Assembly (NCBI GenBank): GCA_943788835.1
Contig: CALSRU010000002.1
Span: 55,447-119,446, forward strand
Direction of reading: 5' to 3'
Origin: an uncultured Pseudomonadales bacterium
GTDB taxonomy: Bacteria; Pseudomonadota; Gammaproteobacteria; Pseudomonadales; UBA7434
Length of the DNA stretch: 64,000 bases
The notes under the pieces were generated by a model. It searched no databases. It saw only the letters and a program-made list of their open reading frames with translations, and was not told the DNA's origin. The position numbers and the translations under genes are program-made. This document shows positions 41,092 to 51,323 of this stretch, piece after piece (the stretch's first letter is position 1; every line of letters begins with the position of its first letter).

Positions 41092-41161
41092 TTTCCTACC
41101 CTCTATATAAATAATAAAAAATTAAACGTTATGTTAACCAATGGTCTGGCAAAATTTGCAC

Positions 41162-43270
41162 TTAGCCAGCACCTTTCTTAATCACTTCATCAGCCACGTT
41201 TCTCGGCGCCTCAAAATATTTCTGAAACTCCATCGTAAACGTTGCACGACCCTGAGTAGCCGAACGCAGATCAGTCGCATAACCAAACATTTCTGCCAAT
41301 GGAACCTCAGCGTTGATGACCTTACCCGAAGCATTTTCATCCATGCCTGCAATCATACCGCGGCGGCGGTTTAAATCACCCACCACATCGCCCATATTTT
41401 CTTCAGGCGTTACAACCTCAACTTTCATAATTGGCTCAAGCAATACCGCACCACCTTCGGAGGCCAACTTCTTGGTCGCCAACGATGCCGCCACTTTAAA
41501 AGCCATTTCATTCGAGTCAACATCATGGAAAGACCCATCATACAAAGTTGCTTTGAGACCAAGCAACGGATAACCGCCTAGAACACCATTTTGCATTTGC
41601 TCGGCGATGCCTTTCTCTACCGCGGGGATATATTCCTTTGGTACCGTGCCGCCAACAATTTCATTGACGAACTCAAGGCCTTCGGCATTAGAGTCTTCTG
41701 CTGGCTCGAACTTAACCCAAACGTGACCGTACTGACCGCGACCACCCGACTGTCGAACAAATTTGCCTTCGATGTCACAAGTATTTCGAATCGCTTCTCG
41801 ATACGCCACCTGAGGCTTACCAATATTCGCTTCTACACTAAACTCACGACGCATACGGTCGACGAGAATATCTAAGTGCAATTCACCCATTCCTGAAATA
41901 ATGGTTTGGCCCGACTCTTCGTCAGTCTTCACGCGGAATGATGGATCTTCCTGCGCTAACTTGCCTAGAGCAATACCCATTTTCTCTTGATCAGGTTTAG
42001 ATTTAGGCTCCACTGCTACCGAAATAACCGGTTCAGGAAACTCCATGCGCTCTAGCGTAATGATGGCATCAGGCGAACACAATGTATCACCAGTGGTCAC
42101 ATCTTTTAAGCCGATACCCGCAGCGATATCGCCTGCCAATACCTGCTTTATTTCTTCACGATTATTCGCATGCATTTGCACCATACGACCAATACGCTCT
42201 TTTTTACTTTTAACAGGGTTAAAAACGCTATCGCCTGAGTTAAGCGCGCCCGAGTAAACGCGGAAAAACGTTAGCGTTCCCACAAACGGGTCGGTTGCGA
42301 TCTTAAAAGCTAGCGCAGAAAAAGGTGCGTCATCGTCAGCCTCACGAATTGCGCTTGTTTCGTCTTTGTCATCAAGGATACCCTCGATGGCTTTGACTTC
42401 TGCCGGCGAAGGCATGTATTCGATAACTGCATCCAGCATAGCCTGAACGCCTTTATTCTTGAACGCAGAGCCGCCCAATACTGGAACGATTTCATTAGCG
42501 AGAGTTCGTGCACGCAGACCTGCTTTAACTTCCTCTTCGCTGAGCTCACCACCTTCTAGATACTTCTCCATGAGCTCGTCATTCGCTTCAGCGGCGGATT
42601 CAACTAAGTATTCATGCATCTCTGCACAAACATCTTGCAGATCAGCGGGAATCTCTTCGTACTCGAAGGTTGTACCCATATCTTCCTCGCTCCAGATGAT
42701 CGCTTTCATCTTAACGAGGTCGACAACACCTTTAAAATCTTCTTCAGCACCAATAGTCATCTGCAATGGCACTGGGTTAGCACCAAGACGCTCTTTCAAT
42801 TGATCAACAACCATTTGGAAGTCGGCGCCTGCGCGGTCCATTTTATTAACGAACACCATTCGCGGCACTTGGTACTTATTGGCTTGGCGCCAAACTGTTT
42901 CCGTTTGCGGCTGCACGCCCGATGATCCACACAAAACAACGACAGCGCCATCGAGCACACGCAGTGAACGCTCAACTTCAATGGTGAAATCTACGTGCCC
43001 TGGGGTATCAATGATATTGACACGATGCTGGTCAAACTGCTGCTGCATACCTGCCCAAAAGCAAGTAGTTGCTGCGGATGTGATAGTAATGCCGCGCTCT
43101 TGTTCCTGCTCCATCCAATCCATCGTGGCGGCGCCATCATGCACCTCACCAATTTTATGAGACAGACCGGTATAAAATAAAACTCGCTCGGTAGTGGTGG
43201 TCTTACCTGCGTCAACATGCGCGCAGATACCGATATTACGATAGCGACTAATAGGCGTTTTACGTGCCAC
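41162..43270 (-). CDS. fusA: Elongation factor G
   Basis: This 702-aa protein has the GTPase motifs [18 protein letters not shown] and NKMD, and the five-domain layout of the normal translocase. The domain IV loop includes [12 protein letters not shown], and the C-terminal domain ends in the [15 protein letters not shown] region. It moves tRNA and mRNA through the ribosome and helps recycling. It lies between rpsG and tuf as in the classic str operon. Confidence 0.99.
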   Translation of the reverse strand: MARKTPISRYRNIGICAHVDAGKTTTTERVLFYTGLSHKIGEVHDGAATMDWMEQEQERGITITSAATTCFWAGMQQQFDQHRVNIIDTPGHVDFTIEVERSLRVLDGAVVVLCGSSGVQPQTETVWRQANKYQVPRMVFVNKMDRAGADFQMVVDQLKERLGANPVPLQMTIGAEEDFKGVVDLVKMKAIIWSEEDMGTTFEYEEIPADLQDVCAEMHEYLVESAAEANDELMEKYLEGGELSEEEVKAGLRARTLANEIVPVLGGSAFKNKGVQAMLDAVIEYMPSPAEVKAIEGILDDKDETSAIREADDDAPFSALAFKIATDPFVGTLTFFRVYSGALNSGDSVFNPVKSKKERIGRMVQMHANNREEIKQVLAGDIAAGIGLKDVTTGDTLCSPDAIITLERMEFPEPVISVAVEPKSKPDQEKMGIALGKLAQEDPSFRVKTDEESGQTIISGMGELHLDILVDRMRREFSVEANIGKPQVAYREAIRNTCDIEGKFVRQSGGRGQYGHVWVKFEPAEDSNAEGLEFVNEIVGGTVPKEYIPAVEKGIAEQMQNGVLGGYPLLGLKATLYDGSFHDVDSNEMAFKVAASLATKKLASEGGAVLLEPIMKVEVVTPEENMGDVVGDLNRRRGMIAGMDENASGKVINAEVPLAEMFGYATDLRSATQGRATFTMEFQKYFEAPRNVADEVIKKGAG

Positions 43271-43311
43271 GATGGCTACTCCTAAACAAAAATAAATGTG
43301 AACGCTGCAGC

Positions 43312-43340
43312 TAGTTAGGTCAGTAGAACCGACCTAACTA
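43312..43340 (-). other. Intercistronic hairpin between rpsG and fusA
   Basis: TAGTTAGGTC and GACCTAACTA are perfect 10-base arms around a 9-base loop, in the 90 bases between rpsG and fusA. No U-run follows. It may stabilise or process the mRNA or slow polymerase, and this is inference. Confidence 0.5.
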
Positions 43341-43360
43341 ACAACATACGCAGAATAAAA

Positions 43361-43831
43361 CTAAAATCTGAAATGCGAGAACGCTTTGTTGGCTTCGGCC
43401 ATACGATGCACGTCTTCTTTTTTCTTAACGGCGGCGCCTTTACCTTGCGCAGCATCAAGAATTTCACCCGCTAAGCGTGCAGGCATAGATTTTTCACCAC
43501 GACCACGCGAATACTCAACTAACCAACGCATAGATAACGTTTCGCGTCGCGAAGGGCGTACTTCTACCGGAACCTGATAAGTAGCGCCACCTACGCGGCG
43601 AGACTTAACTTCGACCGTCGGTGCAATTGTTTTGAGAGCTTCTTGAAATGACTCAACCGGATCATTACCAGATTTTTCTTTAACGATATCCAAAGCACCA
43701 TAGACAATACGCTCAGCGACAGATTTTTTACCGCTGACCATCAAATGGTTCATGAATTTAGCGAGAGTGATATCTCCGTACTTGGGATCAGGTAGGATTT
43801 CTCGTTTGGCGACGACGCGTCTTCTTGGCAT
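43361..43831 (-). CDS. rpsG: Small subunit ribosomal protein S7
   Basis: The protein is 156 aa. It starts [19 protein letters not shown], with the hairpin [17 protein letters not shown] near the E-site. It starts assembly of the 30S head. In Escherichia coli it represses the str operon by binding the rpsL - rpsG spacer. The spacer here is long (288 bases), which leaves room for such a site. Confidence 0.99.
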   Translation of the reverse strand: MPRRRVVAKREILPDPKYGDITLAKFMNHLMVSGKKSVAERIVYGALDIVKEKSGNDPVESFQEALKTIAPTVEVKSRRVGGATYQVPVEVRPSRRETLSMRWLVEYSRGRGEKSMPARLAGEILDAAQGKGAAVKKKEDVHRMAEANKAFSHFRF

Positions 43832-44119
43832 GGTGCTTCCTCGTTCAGGCTACCCAAGACTCGTTGCAAAAGTATGGCAGTGCTTCTTGCCGTGCTTTAC
43901 AACCGCTTGGCCTTACTGTTTTGATACTGGCGGCGCATTGTTCACGCTGCGTCATATTTTCAGATGGGGTAATAAATACCTTGGGTTGGCCGATTACTAT
44001 GAATGAAAATTTCAGCCAAAACACCTCTGCTTTGGCACCGAATTTTTTACTAATACGGCCACAGATTTTGCTGCAGCCGCTTAATTAGGTTTCTTACTAC
44101 AGTGACTCGCGAGCGCTAC

Positions 44120-44491
44120 TTACTTAGGTCGCTTAGTACCGTACTTCGAACGCGCCTGACGTCGATCAGCAACACCTTGCGTATCGAGGGTCCCGCGCAC
44201 CGTATGGTAGCGCACACCTGGCAAATCTTTAACTCGACCACCGCGAATCAGTACCACGCTGTGCTCTTGCAAGTTGTGTCCCTCACCACCGATATAAGAA
44301 GAGACCTCAAAGCCGCTGGTTAACCGCACACGGCAAACCTTACGCAGTGCCGAGTTTGGCTTCTTTGGTGTGGTGGTATAAACGCGTGTACAAACACCGC
44401 GACGTTGTGGACAGGCTTCTAAAGCCGGTACGTCGGTTTTTTTGATTTTGCGCTTTCTCGGCTTACGAACCAACTGGTTGATCGTCGCCAT
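44120..44491 (-). CDS. rpsL: Small subunit ribosomal protein S12
   Basis: The protein is 123 aa. It contains [12 protein letters not shown] and [13 protein letters not shown]. Residues K43 and K88 are the wild-type, streptomycin-sensitive ones, and D89 is the residue methylthiolated by RimO. It sits in the decoding centre. It is the first gene of the str operon, behind a strong promoter. Confidence 0.99.
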   Translation of the reverse strand: MATINQLVRKPRKRKIKKTDVPALEACPQRRGVCTRVYTTTPKKPNSALRKVCRVRLTSGFEVSSYIGGEGHNLQEHSVVLIRGGRVKDLPGVRYHTVRGTLDTQGVADRRQARSKYGTKRPK

Positions 44492-44613
44492 GCAAATTTA
44501 CTCCAAAATTCAATAAGTTAACTGGTTTTACCCGTTCCCTACACCGCCCCAATGTGCGATGTTAGAGAGAAACTAACAGATATACGTAATACTGCGAAAT
44601 CCGCGGAGCGCGA

Positions 44614-44642
44614 ATTCTATAGAGTTGCTGTAGGTGCGTCAA
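44614..44642 (-). promoter_or_regulatory. Promoter of the str operon (rpsL)
   Basis: On the minus strand TTGACG (44637-44642) and TAGAAT (44614-44619) are 17 bases apart, followed by TCGCGCTCCGCGG. The GC-rich discriminator fits stringent control. It lies in the 196-base gap after kpsS, with about 115 bases of leader. Confidence 0.75.
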
Positions 44643-44687
44643 CAGCCGCTGCTAAAATAGCCTCTAAGCCAGTAATTTAAGGCGCGA

Positions 44688-46106
44688 TCAAGCGTAGGAC
44701 TTAACTGGCTCACTTTGGCTGGCGCTCTCAAGCTCAGCATCCAACTCACCATCCAACTCAGCATCAAATTCAGGCTCAACCAATGCATGATCAGCCCTAT
44801 CGTCGTCAATCATCAGATCATTGACCCTGTCGTGCAGCAACCGAGCCGCCGCCTCATCCACTGCATTAGCAAGGCCGGGCTGACCATAATAAACGCCGCG
44901 AACGTGCAAATAACCGGCTATCGCCTCGAAAAAAGCATCGGTCAAAGCCTTATCTGGTTTGCGTAATTCAACCCAAAATCGATTTAGGTTTTCAGCAACC
45001 AAACCCTTGACACGATAAATAGCTTCGCCCAACACACAAACAGGCTTGAGCCGACGTAAGGCCCAGATACCCACCGTGCTATTAATGGTCACAACGCCTT
45101 GAGCACCATCGATCAAGCGATCCAGCGACCCACCATCGACATAGACCACACGCTCACCCAACTCATATTCATGGGCAAGCCGATCGCAGAAGCGCCGCCA
45201 ATTGATCAAACCCGGGTCAAGGGGATGAATTTTCACCACCAATTTCATAGCCGCCGGAGCATGCTTCGCAAATGAGACTAAGACGTCTTTAATTGCATGC
45301 TGCAAATTGTCAAACTGGGAATAGGCGCGGATTTGAAAATCATTTTGCATCTGCAACGGCAAAACTACATAAGAATCACCGTTTACACGCAAATTCTCAA
45401 TGATCCCCTCAGCCTTTTTACGCCAATAAAGCTTTTGCAACAACAAGCGATAACCTGTGCCTAGGTAGACAAAAATAGGGTGATAAATCTGGTGCGAGCG
45501 ATAACCGGGGTAAAGCACAGCACAGAGGGTTGAGAGCAGGTGGTACTGCATATCCCAAACGACTTGCTGCACAAACGAATCGCTATAGCGATGATCGGCG
45601 GGCAACTGCGGGGCCTTTTGCGCCAGCGCCATTATGGCGTCCGGGCATTTAGGGAACTGAGAGCTCGACGACATACCGTTTTTTTCGAAGGTAATCCAAT
45701 CGGGCCGCAAATAACCAAAGTCGGTAGCAATCACTTGAATTGCCATGGTTTGCGCAAGCTTGATCGCTTCTTTGTGGTAGAAACGCTGCTCTCCCAACAA
45801 CACAATATCAGTAATGGCATTGTCTATCAGGTAGCGCTTGATAAACTCTGGCCAGTCACTTTGCCGGCCACGAAACTGCGTTGACTCTCTACCGCGCCAA
45901 AATAACCAGTCGCCAAAACAGAGATTAATTCTAAAACAGCGGCAATTGTCTGCTTCGAGCTTATCGGCCATCAATTTAAAAAATGGCGATATCGGCCCCT
46001 GCAAAAATAAGACATGACGCGCCACGAAACGATTGCTTGGCTCTGCGTTATGGTCCGGCTTTAAAAGGCTTTCAAACACTCTCGCTTCCAATCTATTATT
46101 TGCCAA
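44688..46106 (-). CDS. kpsS: KpsS-like capsule polysaccharide Kdo transferase
   Basis: This 472-aa protein begins its domain with HVLFLQGPISPFFKLMADKL, the KpsS signature, followed by FRINLCFGDWLFWRG. KpsS adds the first beta-Kdo to lyso-phosphatidylglycerol, the start of the poly-Kdo linker that anchors group 2 type capsules, at the cytoplasmic face of the inner membrane. It lies 31 bases after kpsC. After about residue 430 the protein has an acidic repeated tail (FDAELDGELDAELESA) encoded by a 12-base tandem repeat near 44730-44770, which is not part of the family core. The rest of a capsule export system (kpsD, E, M, T) is not in the window. Confidence 0.9.
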   Translation of the reverse strand: MANNRLEARVFESLLKPDHNAEPSNRFVARHVLFLQGPISPFFKLMADKLEADNCRCFRINLCFGDWLFWRGRESTQFRGRQSDWPEFIKRYLIDNAITDIVLLGEQRFYHKEAIKLAQTMAIQVIATDFGYLRPDWITFEKNGMSSSSQFPKCPDAIMALAQKAPQLPADHRYSDSFVQQVVWDMQYHLLSTLCAVLYPGYRSHQIYHPIFVYLGTGYRLLLQKLYWRKKAEGIIENLRVNGDSYVVLPLQMQNDFQIRAYSQFDNLQHAIKDVLVSFAKHAPAAMKLVVKIHPLDPGLINWRRFCDRLAHEYELGERVVYVDGGSLDRLIDGAQGVVTINSTVGIWALRRLKPVCVLGEAIYRVKGLVAENLNRFWVELRKPDKALTDAFFEAIAGYLHVRGVYYGQPGLANAVDEAAARLLHDRVNDLMIDDDRADHALVEPEFDAELDGELDAELESASQSEPVKSYA

Positions 46107-46137
46107 CTTATCCGGCCGAACGGCGCTGCAAAAAGCA

Positions 46138-48531
46138 CTATTCTTTTCGAGCCGCGATTAAGCCATACATCAGCGAAAGTAACAAATTCTTTGTCTTGAG
46201 ATACGACCTAATCCACATTTTTGAATGAATTTTTTCGCTCACTACAGCGCTCTGGGTCATGTCTGATGTGAGACCCGCGAGTGCCTGCCCAGCACTGAGA
46301 AAATAACCCTGACGATAATCGATGTAACGAGGATACCGTAGCAAAACTACCACAACGAGCTGCTCGAGGGTCAAACGACGGCTGCGTCGCTGCGCATGCA
46401 GGGCGTCTTCTGTTAAGCCCCAACCCGCATAAAATGGCATGCCATAAGTGAATACCGCCACGCCGCGCAACAGAGCCTCGAAGCCCGCCAGTGAAGTCAT
46501 GGTGTGCAGCTCGTCGACCACCGCAAGACAGTCCGCCATTGACGCTTCAGTGATCACGACATCGGCCATAGCTTGTGACTCTCGATAGCGCTGAGCCTGC
46601 TCAGCGCTATGACTATTACCGCTCACCACATCGGGGTGCGGCTTATAAACCAAAAGCGCCTCGGGGCGACGTTCGCGAACCCGCTTTAATAACTGATCGT
46701 CCGTTCGAATATCGGCACAGGCCATTTTAATTGACGCATCATCTTCCACCTGCCCCACGACCAATACTACTGAGCGTGACTGCTCGGGCTGCACCAAGCT
46801 TTTAGGCAGTGCCGCCGAACCGACATTATATTTAGTGACCCGCGTGATGACTAATTGCGCAACCAGCTGGTCGGCCGCTGCAAGCTCATCGTCGGTAAAG
46901 TCATGAGTAGCAAGCATTCGCTCAAGGTCACTGGCCTGGGATGCATCCGCCAAGGCCGGATCGTAATATATACCGCCACCATCAAATACCAGCGAAACCG
47001 GCGGCACATAGTATTTACCTAAACCGACCGATCGAATGAAACCATCCTCGACACAAATAACTTGAACACCCTGCGCTGCGACTTCGTCTAAACCCTGATA
47101 CTGATGGCTTGCACCCCAAACAAAAACTCGCACTGCGCTATTGAGGCCATCCGCTCCCGAGCCGTCTAACACCCTCGCTCTGTGCTGACTTATTTTATTC
47201 TGCACCTGTGCACCGCTGCGGCAGAATATCACCTGCCCCCAAGGACTATAAAGAAAACACTTTAAATAAGCGCGTTTCCAAGGGGGGAAGCCCAGGCCAA
47301 TACTCAAGCCTTGATTTTTATAAAAGTACTCACGCTGACGGTCAAAAAAATTGAGCAGCACCTCTAACTCACAGCACTCACCGCTTAACGGATCAAAATA
47401 GTAACTGTAAGCAAGATACGCGGCGGCAAAAACTTGCTCAATACTTCTGTGTGCCGTCCGTCGCCGGCTCGGAGACTCGTCTTGCGTCAGCCCCCAGCCA
47501 GCATAAAAGGGCTGCGCAAAACAGCGCACCGGCTTGGCCAACATCAATGCCTCAAAGCCCACTTGCGAGGAAACAACATAAACCTCGTCGACCTGCTGAA
47601 GCAATGAAACCACATTACATTGATCACTGATAAAACGCAGCCGGCCATTGAAGCTTGCGCACTCTCTCGCACGCTGCTCGACTGCAGCCCGATGATAATG
47701 GCCGCTGGGCTTACGTCTAAAAACACCTAATAACTTCTGGCGCAAACCAGCCGCATTGGCGCCATTAACAACCGGATGACCTTTAATAATAATTTCAGCA
47801 TCAGGATGATCTTGCAGCGCTCGATCGAGCATCCGCTCGAAGGTTGCGTGGTTAGCGCCAGCGCCAACGATAGAGAAATCACTGGCCACTTGATCGATCA
47901 GTAACACCCTGTAGCGCGACGACGCAGGCAACTCAATAGATGGCGCGTCGTTATACTTAGACAATTTCGCGGTGACTATTTGATCGATACACTGCCGCGC
48001 ACGCAGCAACAGCTGCGGATCATCCAAATTATAGGGCTGCTTGTGCAAACGGTTGTGCGCGCCGGCCAAACTAGGCTCTGCCGCAACTAAAGCGTCGCAA
48101 ACACCCTTATTCAACCAGTGTTCCAATCGTGAGGGCTGGCGAGCATCATAATAAATACCCATATCGTCGACGATCAAAGACAAGGATGGGTTGAGTAGCG
48201 ATTGTCGCCATCGACTCACAGCGGGGCCCGCAGCTATTGAGCGAATAAAGCCATCTTCTAAGCGCAAGAGTGGACACCCTTGCTGCTGTTGATACTTTTG
48301 CGCAATAGATTGCCGCTTGTTACCCCAATCAACCAGCACAGTTTTGGTCGGCCTATCTTCTCGACGGTTAATACCGCCTTCGGCAGATGCTGGCGCCTCA
48401 ACCCGAGCGCCCCTTGGGGAGCGAAATAAGCTCGACACCCAGCTCAGCTCATCTACGCCCAGCAAGCGCTGCCAATGCCGCTGGCGAGCCAGCCCGCGAG
48501 AAAAACAAATAGCATGTAGTGCTTGATTCAT
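46138..48531 (-). CDS. kpsC: KpsC-like capsule polysaccharide Kdo transferase (two tandem domains)
   Basis: This 797-aa protein is built from two repeats of the same fold, as in KpsC. Each repeat has EDGFIRS (residues 92-98 and 495-501) and PFYAGWGLT (about 341 and 716). KpsC alternates beta-2,4 and beta-2,7 Kdo additions to extend the linker that KpsS starts. It matches RkpJ of Sinorhizobium and WcbA of Burkholderia in role. Its start lies 39 bases from the divergent oxygenase gene, so both promoters must be very close together. There is no sign of truncation. Confidence 0.93.
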   Translation of the reverse strand: MNQALHAICFSRGLARQRHWQRLLGVDELSWVSSLFRSPRGARVEAPASAEGGINRREDRPTKTVLVDWGNKRQSIAQKYQQQQGCPLLRLEDGFIRSIAAGPAVSRWRQSLLNPSLSLIVDDMGIYYDARQPSRLEHWLNKGVCDALVAAEPSLAGAHNRLHKQPYNLDDPQLLLRARQCIDQIVTAKLSKYNDAPSIELPASSRYRVLLIDQVASDFSIVGAGANHATFERMLDRALQDHPDAEIIIKGHPVVNGANAAGLRQKLLGVFRRKPSGHYHRAAVEQRARECASFNGRLRFISDQCNVVSLLQQVDEVYVVSSQVGFEALMLAKPVRCFAQPFYAGWGLTQDESPSRRRTAHRSIEQVFAAAYLAYSYYFDPLSGECCELEVLLNFFDRQREYFYKNQGLSIGLGFPPWKRAYLKCFLYSPWGQVIFCRSGAQVQNKISQHRARVLDGSGADGLNSAVRVFVWGASHQYQGLDEVAAQGVQVICVEDGFIRSVGLGKYYVPPVSLVFDGGGIYYDPALADASQASDLERMLATHDFTDDELAAADQLVAQLVITRVTKYNVGSAALPKSLVQPEQSRSVVLVVGQVEDDASIKMACADIRTDDQLLKRVRERRPEALLVYKPHPDVVSGNSHSAEQAQRYRESQAMADVVITEASMADCLAVVDELHTMTSLAGFEALLRGVAVFTYGMPFYAGWGLTEDALHAQRRSRRLTLEQLVVVVLLRYPRYIDYRQGYFLSAGQALAGLTSDMTQSAVVSEKIHSKMWIRSYLKTKNLLLSLMYGLIAARKE

Positions 48532-48570
48532 AGACGGGAAATATCATAATGGTGATTCATTTAACTCGGA

Positions 48571-49572
48571 TTGGATCATAACGCCTTGCGCTCAACACTT
48601 GATACCGGCAAGCAATGGATAGCGAATTTTTTTGCATTATTTACCCAGGCAAAATCCTTCCAAGACAACCCTATCATTGGCAGTCCGCGACTCAATCGCT
48701 TAGGGTTGCATATCGTGCGAGTCATACTCGCTCATGGCATTTTCAGGTTACGCCAAGCCTTTTTGTTATTTTTAATCAGCGCTGATGAAAGACGCGCATT
48801 TCATCGCGACGGATTCTTGCTTGTTGATAATGTATTGCCGCCGGAGGTGTTTAAACAGCTTCAGCAGTCATTTGAGCATCCCGCGGTCAGGCTTCATAGC
48901 AGCCGGCAAGGCGATACCCTGACGCACTCACAGCTTCTTAACCCACAACTACAAAGCCAAATAGCCACTATTCAATCTATTTTGCGTGAACCCGCTCTAC
49001 TCAACCGATTGCGCTATGCATCAGGCATGTTGCTCAGCCCGTGGTTTTATTTTTTACGCATTGAAAACCATCTAAAAAAGCTGGCCGCTCAGCAACCGTC
49101 AACTGATTTCCAACAGATACCCAATGATCCGCAAAAGATGGCGCATGCCGATGCGTTTCACCCCACGATGAAAGCCTGGCTATTTCTTCATGATGTAAGC
49201 GCAGAGCAAGGACCTTTTTGTTATTACCCAGCGTCACATAAACTCACCGTTAAGCGACTTCGCTGGGAATATCAACAAAGCCTCATCGCGAGTAAAACCG
49301 ACAACCGCTACACTGCACGCGGATCATTTAGGCTGGATGAGTCTGGGCGGAAAAACCTGACGCCGCACCCGCCTAAGTCCTTTACCGTGCCAGCCAATAG
49401 CTTAATTATTGCTAACACCTTTGGCTTTCACTTTCGCGGCAACGCGGCACAAGGCAGCACTCGTGACGCACTGTGGGCATCGTCATGGCGGGCACCGTTT
49501 CTGCCACTGCCCCTACCCGACAACCAAAAACTCCGAGCCTTCTTTTATAAAAAAATGCAGCAACACTTATAG
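48571..49572 (+). CDS. Phytanoyl-CoA dioxygenase (PhyH) family protein
   Basis: The protein is 333 aa from TTG 48571, the first start after an upstream in-frame stop. No good ribosome binding site is seen, so the true start may be later in the first 25 codons. The oxygenase core begins near residue 75 (FHRDGFLLVDNVLPPEVF). Iron ligands are likely H192 and D194 (HADAFH) and H287 (FGFHFRG), with R289 for 2-oxoglutarate. Family members are Fe(II)/2-oxoglutarate enzymes that hydroxylate lipids or small metabolites. The long hydrophobic N-terminal stretch (GLHIVRVILAHGIF) may touch the membrane. With the lipid-synthesis genes around it, hydroxylation of a lipid intermediate is the likely job, by inference. 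Confidence 0.75.
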   Translation: MDHNALRSTLDTGKQWIANFFALFTQAKSFQDNPIIGSPRLNRLGLHIVRVILAHGIFRLRQAFLLFLISADERRAFHRDGFLLVDNVLPPEVFKQLQQSFEHPAVRLHSSRQGDTLTHSQLLNPQLQSQIATIQSILREPALLNRLRYASGMLLSPWFYFLRIENHLKKLAAQQPSTDFQQIPNDPQKMAHADAFHPTMKAWLFLHDVSAEQGPFCYYPASHKLTVKRLRWEYQQSLIASKTDNRYTARGSFRLDESGRKNLTPHPPKSFTVPANSLIIANTFGFHFRGNAAQGSTRDALWASSWRAPFLPLPLPDNQKLRAFFYKKMQQHL

Positions 49573-49655
49573 CAGCCACACTTATGAAAACCAAACGATG
49601 CACAGCGTTAGCTAAACGCCCGATCCAACTCGACCAATAGACCACGATAAAACAC

Positions 49656-50453
49656 ATGCCCAACAAAAATAAACAGACTCACATCCTTATCACTGGCGCC
49701 TCGCGAGGATTAGGTGCAGCTTTGGCTTTAGCCTATGCGAAGCACTACAGCGAACAAGCCAATGAGACCTTGCACCTATCGTTGCTAGCGACCACCACCG
49801 ACAACCTTAGCACTACCAAACAGCAGTGTACGCCCTACTGTGACCACATCGACTGCTATGGTGTTGACCTGAATGATCCCAGCGCCACTATTGCCTCAAT
49901 CCAAGCAATTGCCGAGCAACCCGTTGACATCGCTATCCTCAACGCCGGCATCACTAGCGATAGCAAGAACAACCAAGAAACATGGCAGCAACAACACGCC
50001 ATCATCCATACTAATTTGCTTGCTACTATGGCCTGCACCCACGCTTTAATCCCTAGCATGCAAGCAAGACAAAGCGGCCGTATTGTTTTAGTCAGCTCTA
50101 TTGCTGCGTTTAAAGGACTGGGGCTGACGCCTAGCTATTGTGCGAGCAAAGCCGGTGTAAAAGCTTACGCTGACAGCATTCGAGGCGGGCTTGCTGATCA
50201 AGGTATAACAGTGCATTGCGTAATGCCCGGCTTCATTGCGACTGATATGACCGCAGCCTACTCTGGAGCGACGCCTTTCATAATTAGCTCGGAGCGCGCA
50301 GCAATGATTGTCGTTAAAGGCTTACAAAAAAACCGCCTCGTTATTATTTTTCCGCGCCTCATCAGTTGGGGCATGCGCCTATTAAATATTCTTCCTGCGC
50401 GCTGGAGTGATGCAATACTAAAAAATATCGGCTACGGCAGCCCCATAGAATAA
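49656..50453 (+). CDS. Short-chain dehydrogenase (RkpH/WcbP-like position)
   Basis: This 265-aa protein has TGASRGLG near residue 14, NAGI, catalytic Ser in LVSSIAAFKG, and YCASK. The C-terminal part (KNRLVIIFPRLISWGMRLLNILPARW) is hydrophobic and amphipathic, as in SDRs that reduce long-chain 3-keto lipids such as 3-ketosphinganine. Within the cluster it fits the reductase that would act on the ketone left by the oxoamine synthase. It follows the oxygenase gene by 83 bases and converges with the formyltransferase gene. Confidence 0.85.
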   Translation: MPNKNKQTHILITGASRGLGAALALAYAKHYSEQANETLHLSLLATTTDNLSTTKQQCTPYCDHIDCYGVDLNDPSATIASIQAIAEQPVDIAILNAGITSDSKNNQETWQQQHAIIHTNLLATMACTHALIPSMQARQSGRIVLVSSIAAFKGLGLTPSYCASKAGVKAYADSIRGGLADQGITVHCVMPGFIATDMTAAYSGATPFIISSERAAMIVVKGLQKNRLVIIFPRLISWGMRLLNILPARWSDAILKNIGYGSPIE

Positions 50454-50480
50454 CCGTCAGCGCAGCCAATAAAGTAGCGG

Positions 50481-51323
50481 CTAGAAAAACTTTTTAAAAT
50501 CCGAAAAGGCAATAAGTTTATCTAGCCCAGCCACTTGATTTTTTTTGGGCCAAGAATGATAGCCAGGCTTGCCAATCTGCGGCTTGCCTGAGGCTAGCAT
50601 TGTGCGAAGATCCTGTGAGGCATTGTCGCTTAACCACTGCATGAAAATATCAGCGCCTACGGCAAACAATCGCATTTGCTGAGCAAACAAAGAGGCGGAG
50701 GGATCTACCGCAATTTTTTTGCTTCGAAAAACATGACCTTCATCTAGCTCAGCTGCCGTTTGATGCAATGTCATTTCAAGATAATCTTGCTTTTCACAGC
50801 AGGCCATTAAAACCGGATCGACTCCTCGATACTGAGGCAGCTGACCTGGATGTAAATTCACACAAAAGAGCTGAGGGAGGGACAATACCCTGATCGAGAG
50901 TTTTTGGTTAAACATGGCCGTCAATAAAATCGTATCTTGAGCCCCCACTTGATGCTGAATAAATTGCCGCCCCTGCGCACTGTTAATGTTTTTAGTTTTA
51001 AATAGAGGCAGTCGATGTTTTTCGCACTGCCGCGCGACAGAAGGGAGGGCATAACGATTCGATGAGCGCCGCCAATGCGCAAAAAAATTAAATAAAGTTG
51101 TAATAACCAGTAGATAAAAGGCATAACGAATGCCGCTGGTACGGACAATTGAGAGGATATCGCGCAACGCATTGCCGCGCTCGTATCGGATGCGAGTAGA
51201 CACCACCACCGCAGCCACCGAATCAGAACCTATGCCAGCGATCAGATCAGCCAACACCCTGCTGCCATAAGCCGAAGCATGACAGCACAAAATAATGCGT
51301 CGCGATGGGGGATTGGCTGACAT
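50481..51323 (-). CDS. Formyltransferase family protein
   Basis: The protein is 280 aa from ATG 51323. A longer frame to 51404 would run into the oxoamine synthase gene. The true start overlaps that gene's stop as TAATG, so the two are coupled. It has the formyl-tetrahydrofolate-dependent transferase signature: N156 and H158 in VNLHPGQLPQYRG, and D194 in ELDEGHVF, the Asn-His-Asp set. A hydrophobic segment at about 62-83 (YAFYLLVITTLFNFFA) may bring it to the membrane. Enzymes of this family put formyl groups on amines (methionyl-tRNA, amino sugars, purine precursor). Coupling to an enzyme that makes an amino-ketone suggests N-formylation of that product, but this is inference. Confidence 0.82.
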   Translation of the reverse strand: MSANPPSRRIILCCHASAYGSRVLADLIAGIGSDSVAAVVVSTRIRYERGNALRDILSIVRTSGIRYAFYLLVITTLFNFFAHWRRSSNRYALPSVARQCEKHRLPLFKTKNINSAQGRQFIQHQVGAQDTILLTAMFNQKLSIRVLSLPQLFCVNLHPGQLPQYRGVDPVLMACCEKQDYLEMTLHQTAAELDEGHVFRSKKIAVDPSASLFAQQMRLFAVGADIFMQWLSDNASQDLRTMLASGKPQIGKPGYHSWPKKNQVAGLDKLIAFSDFKKFF

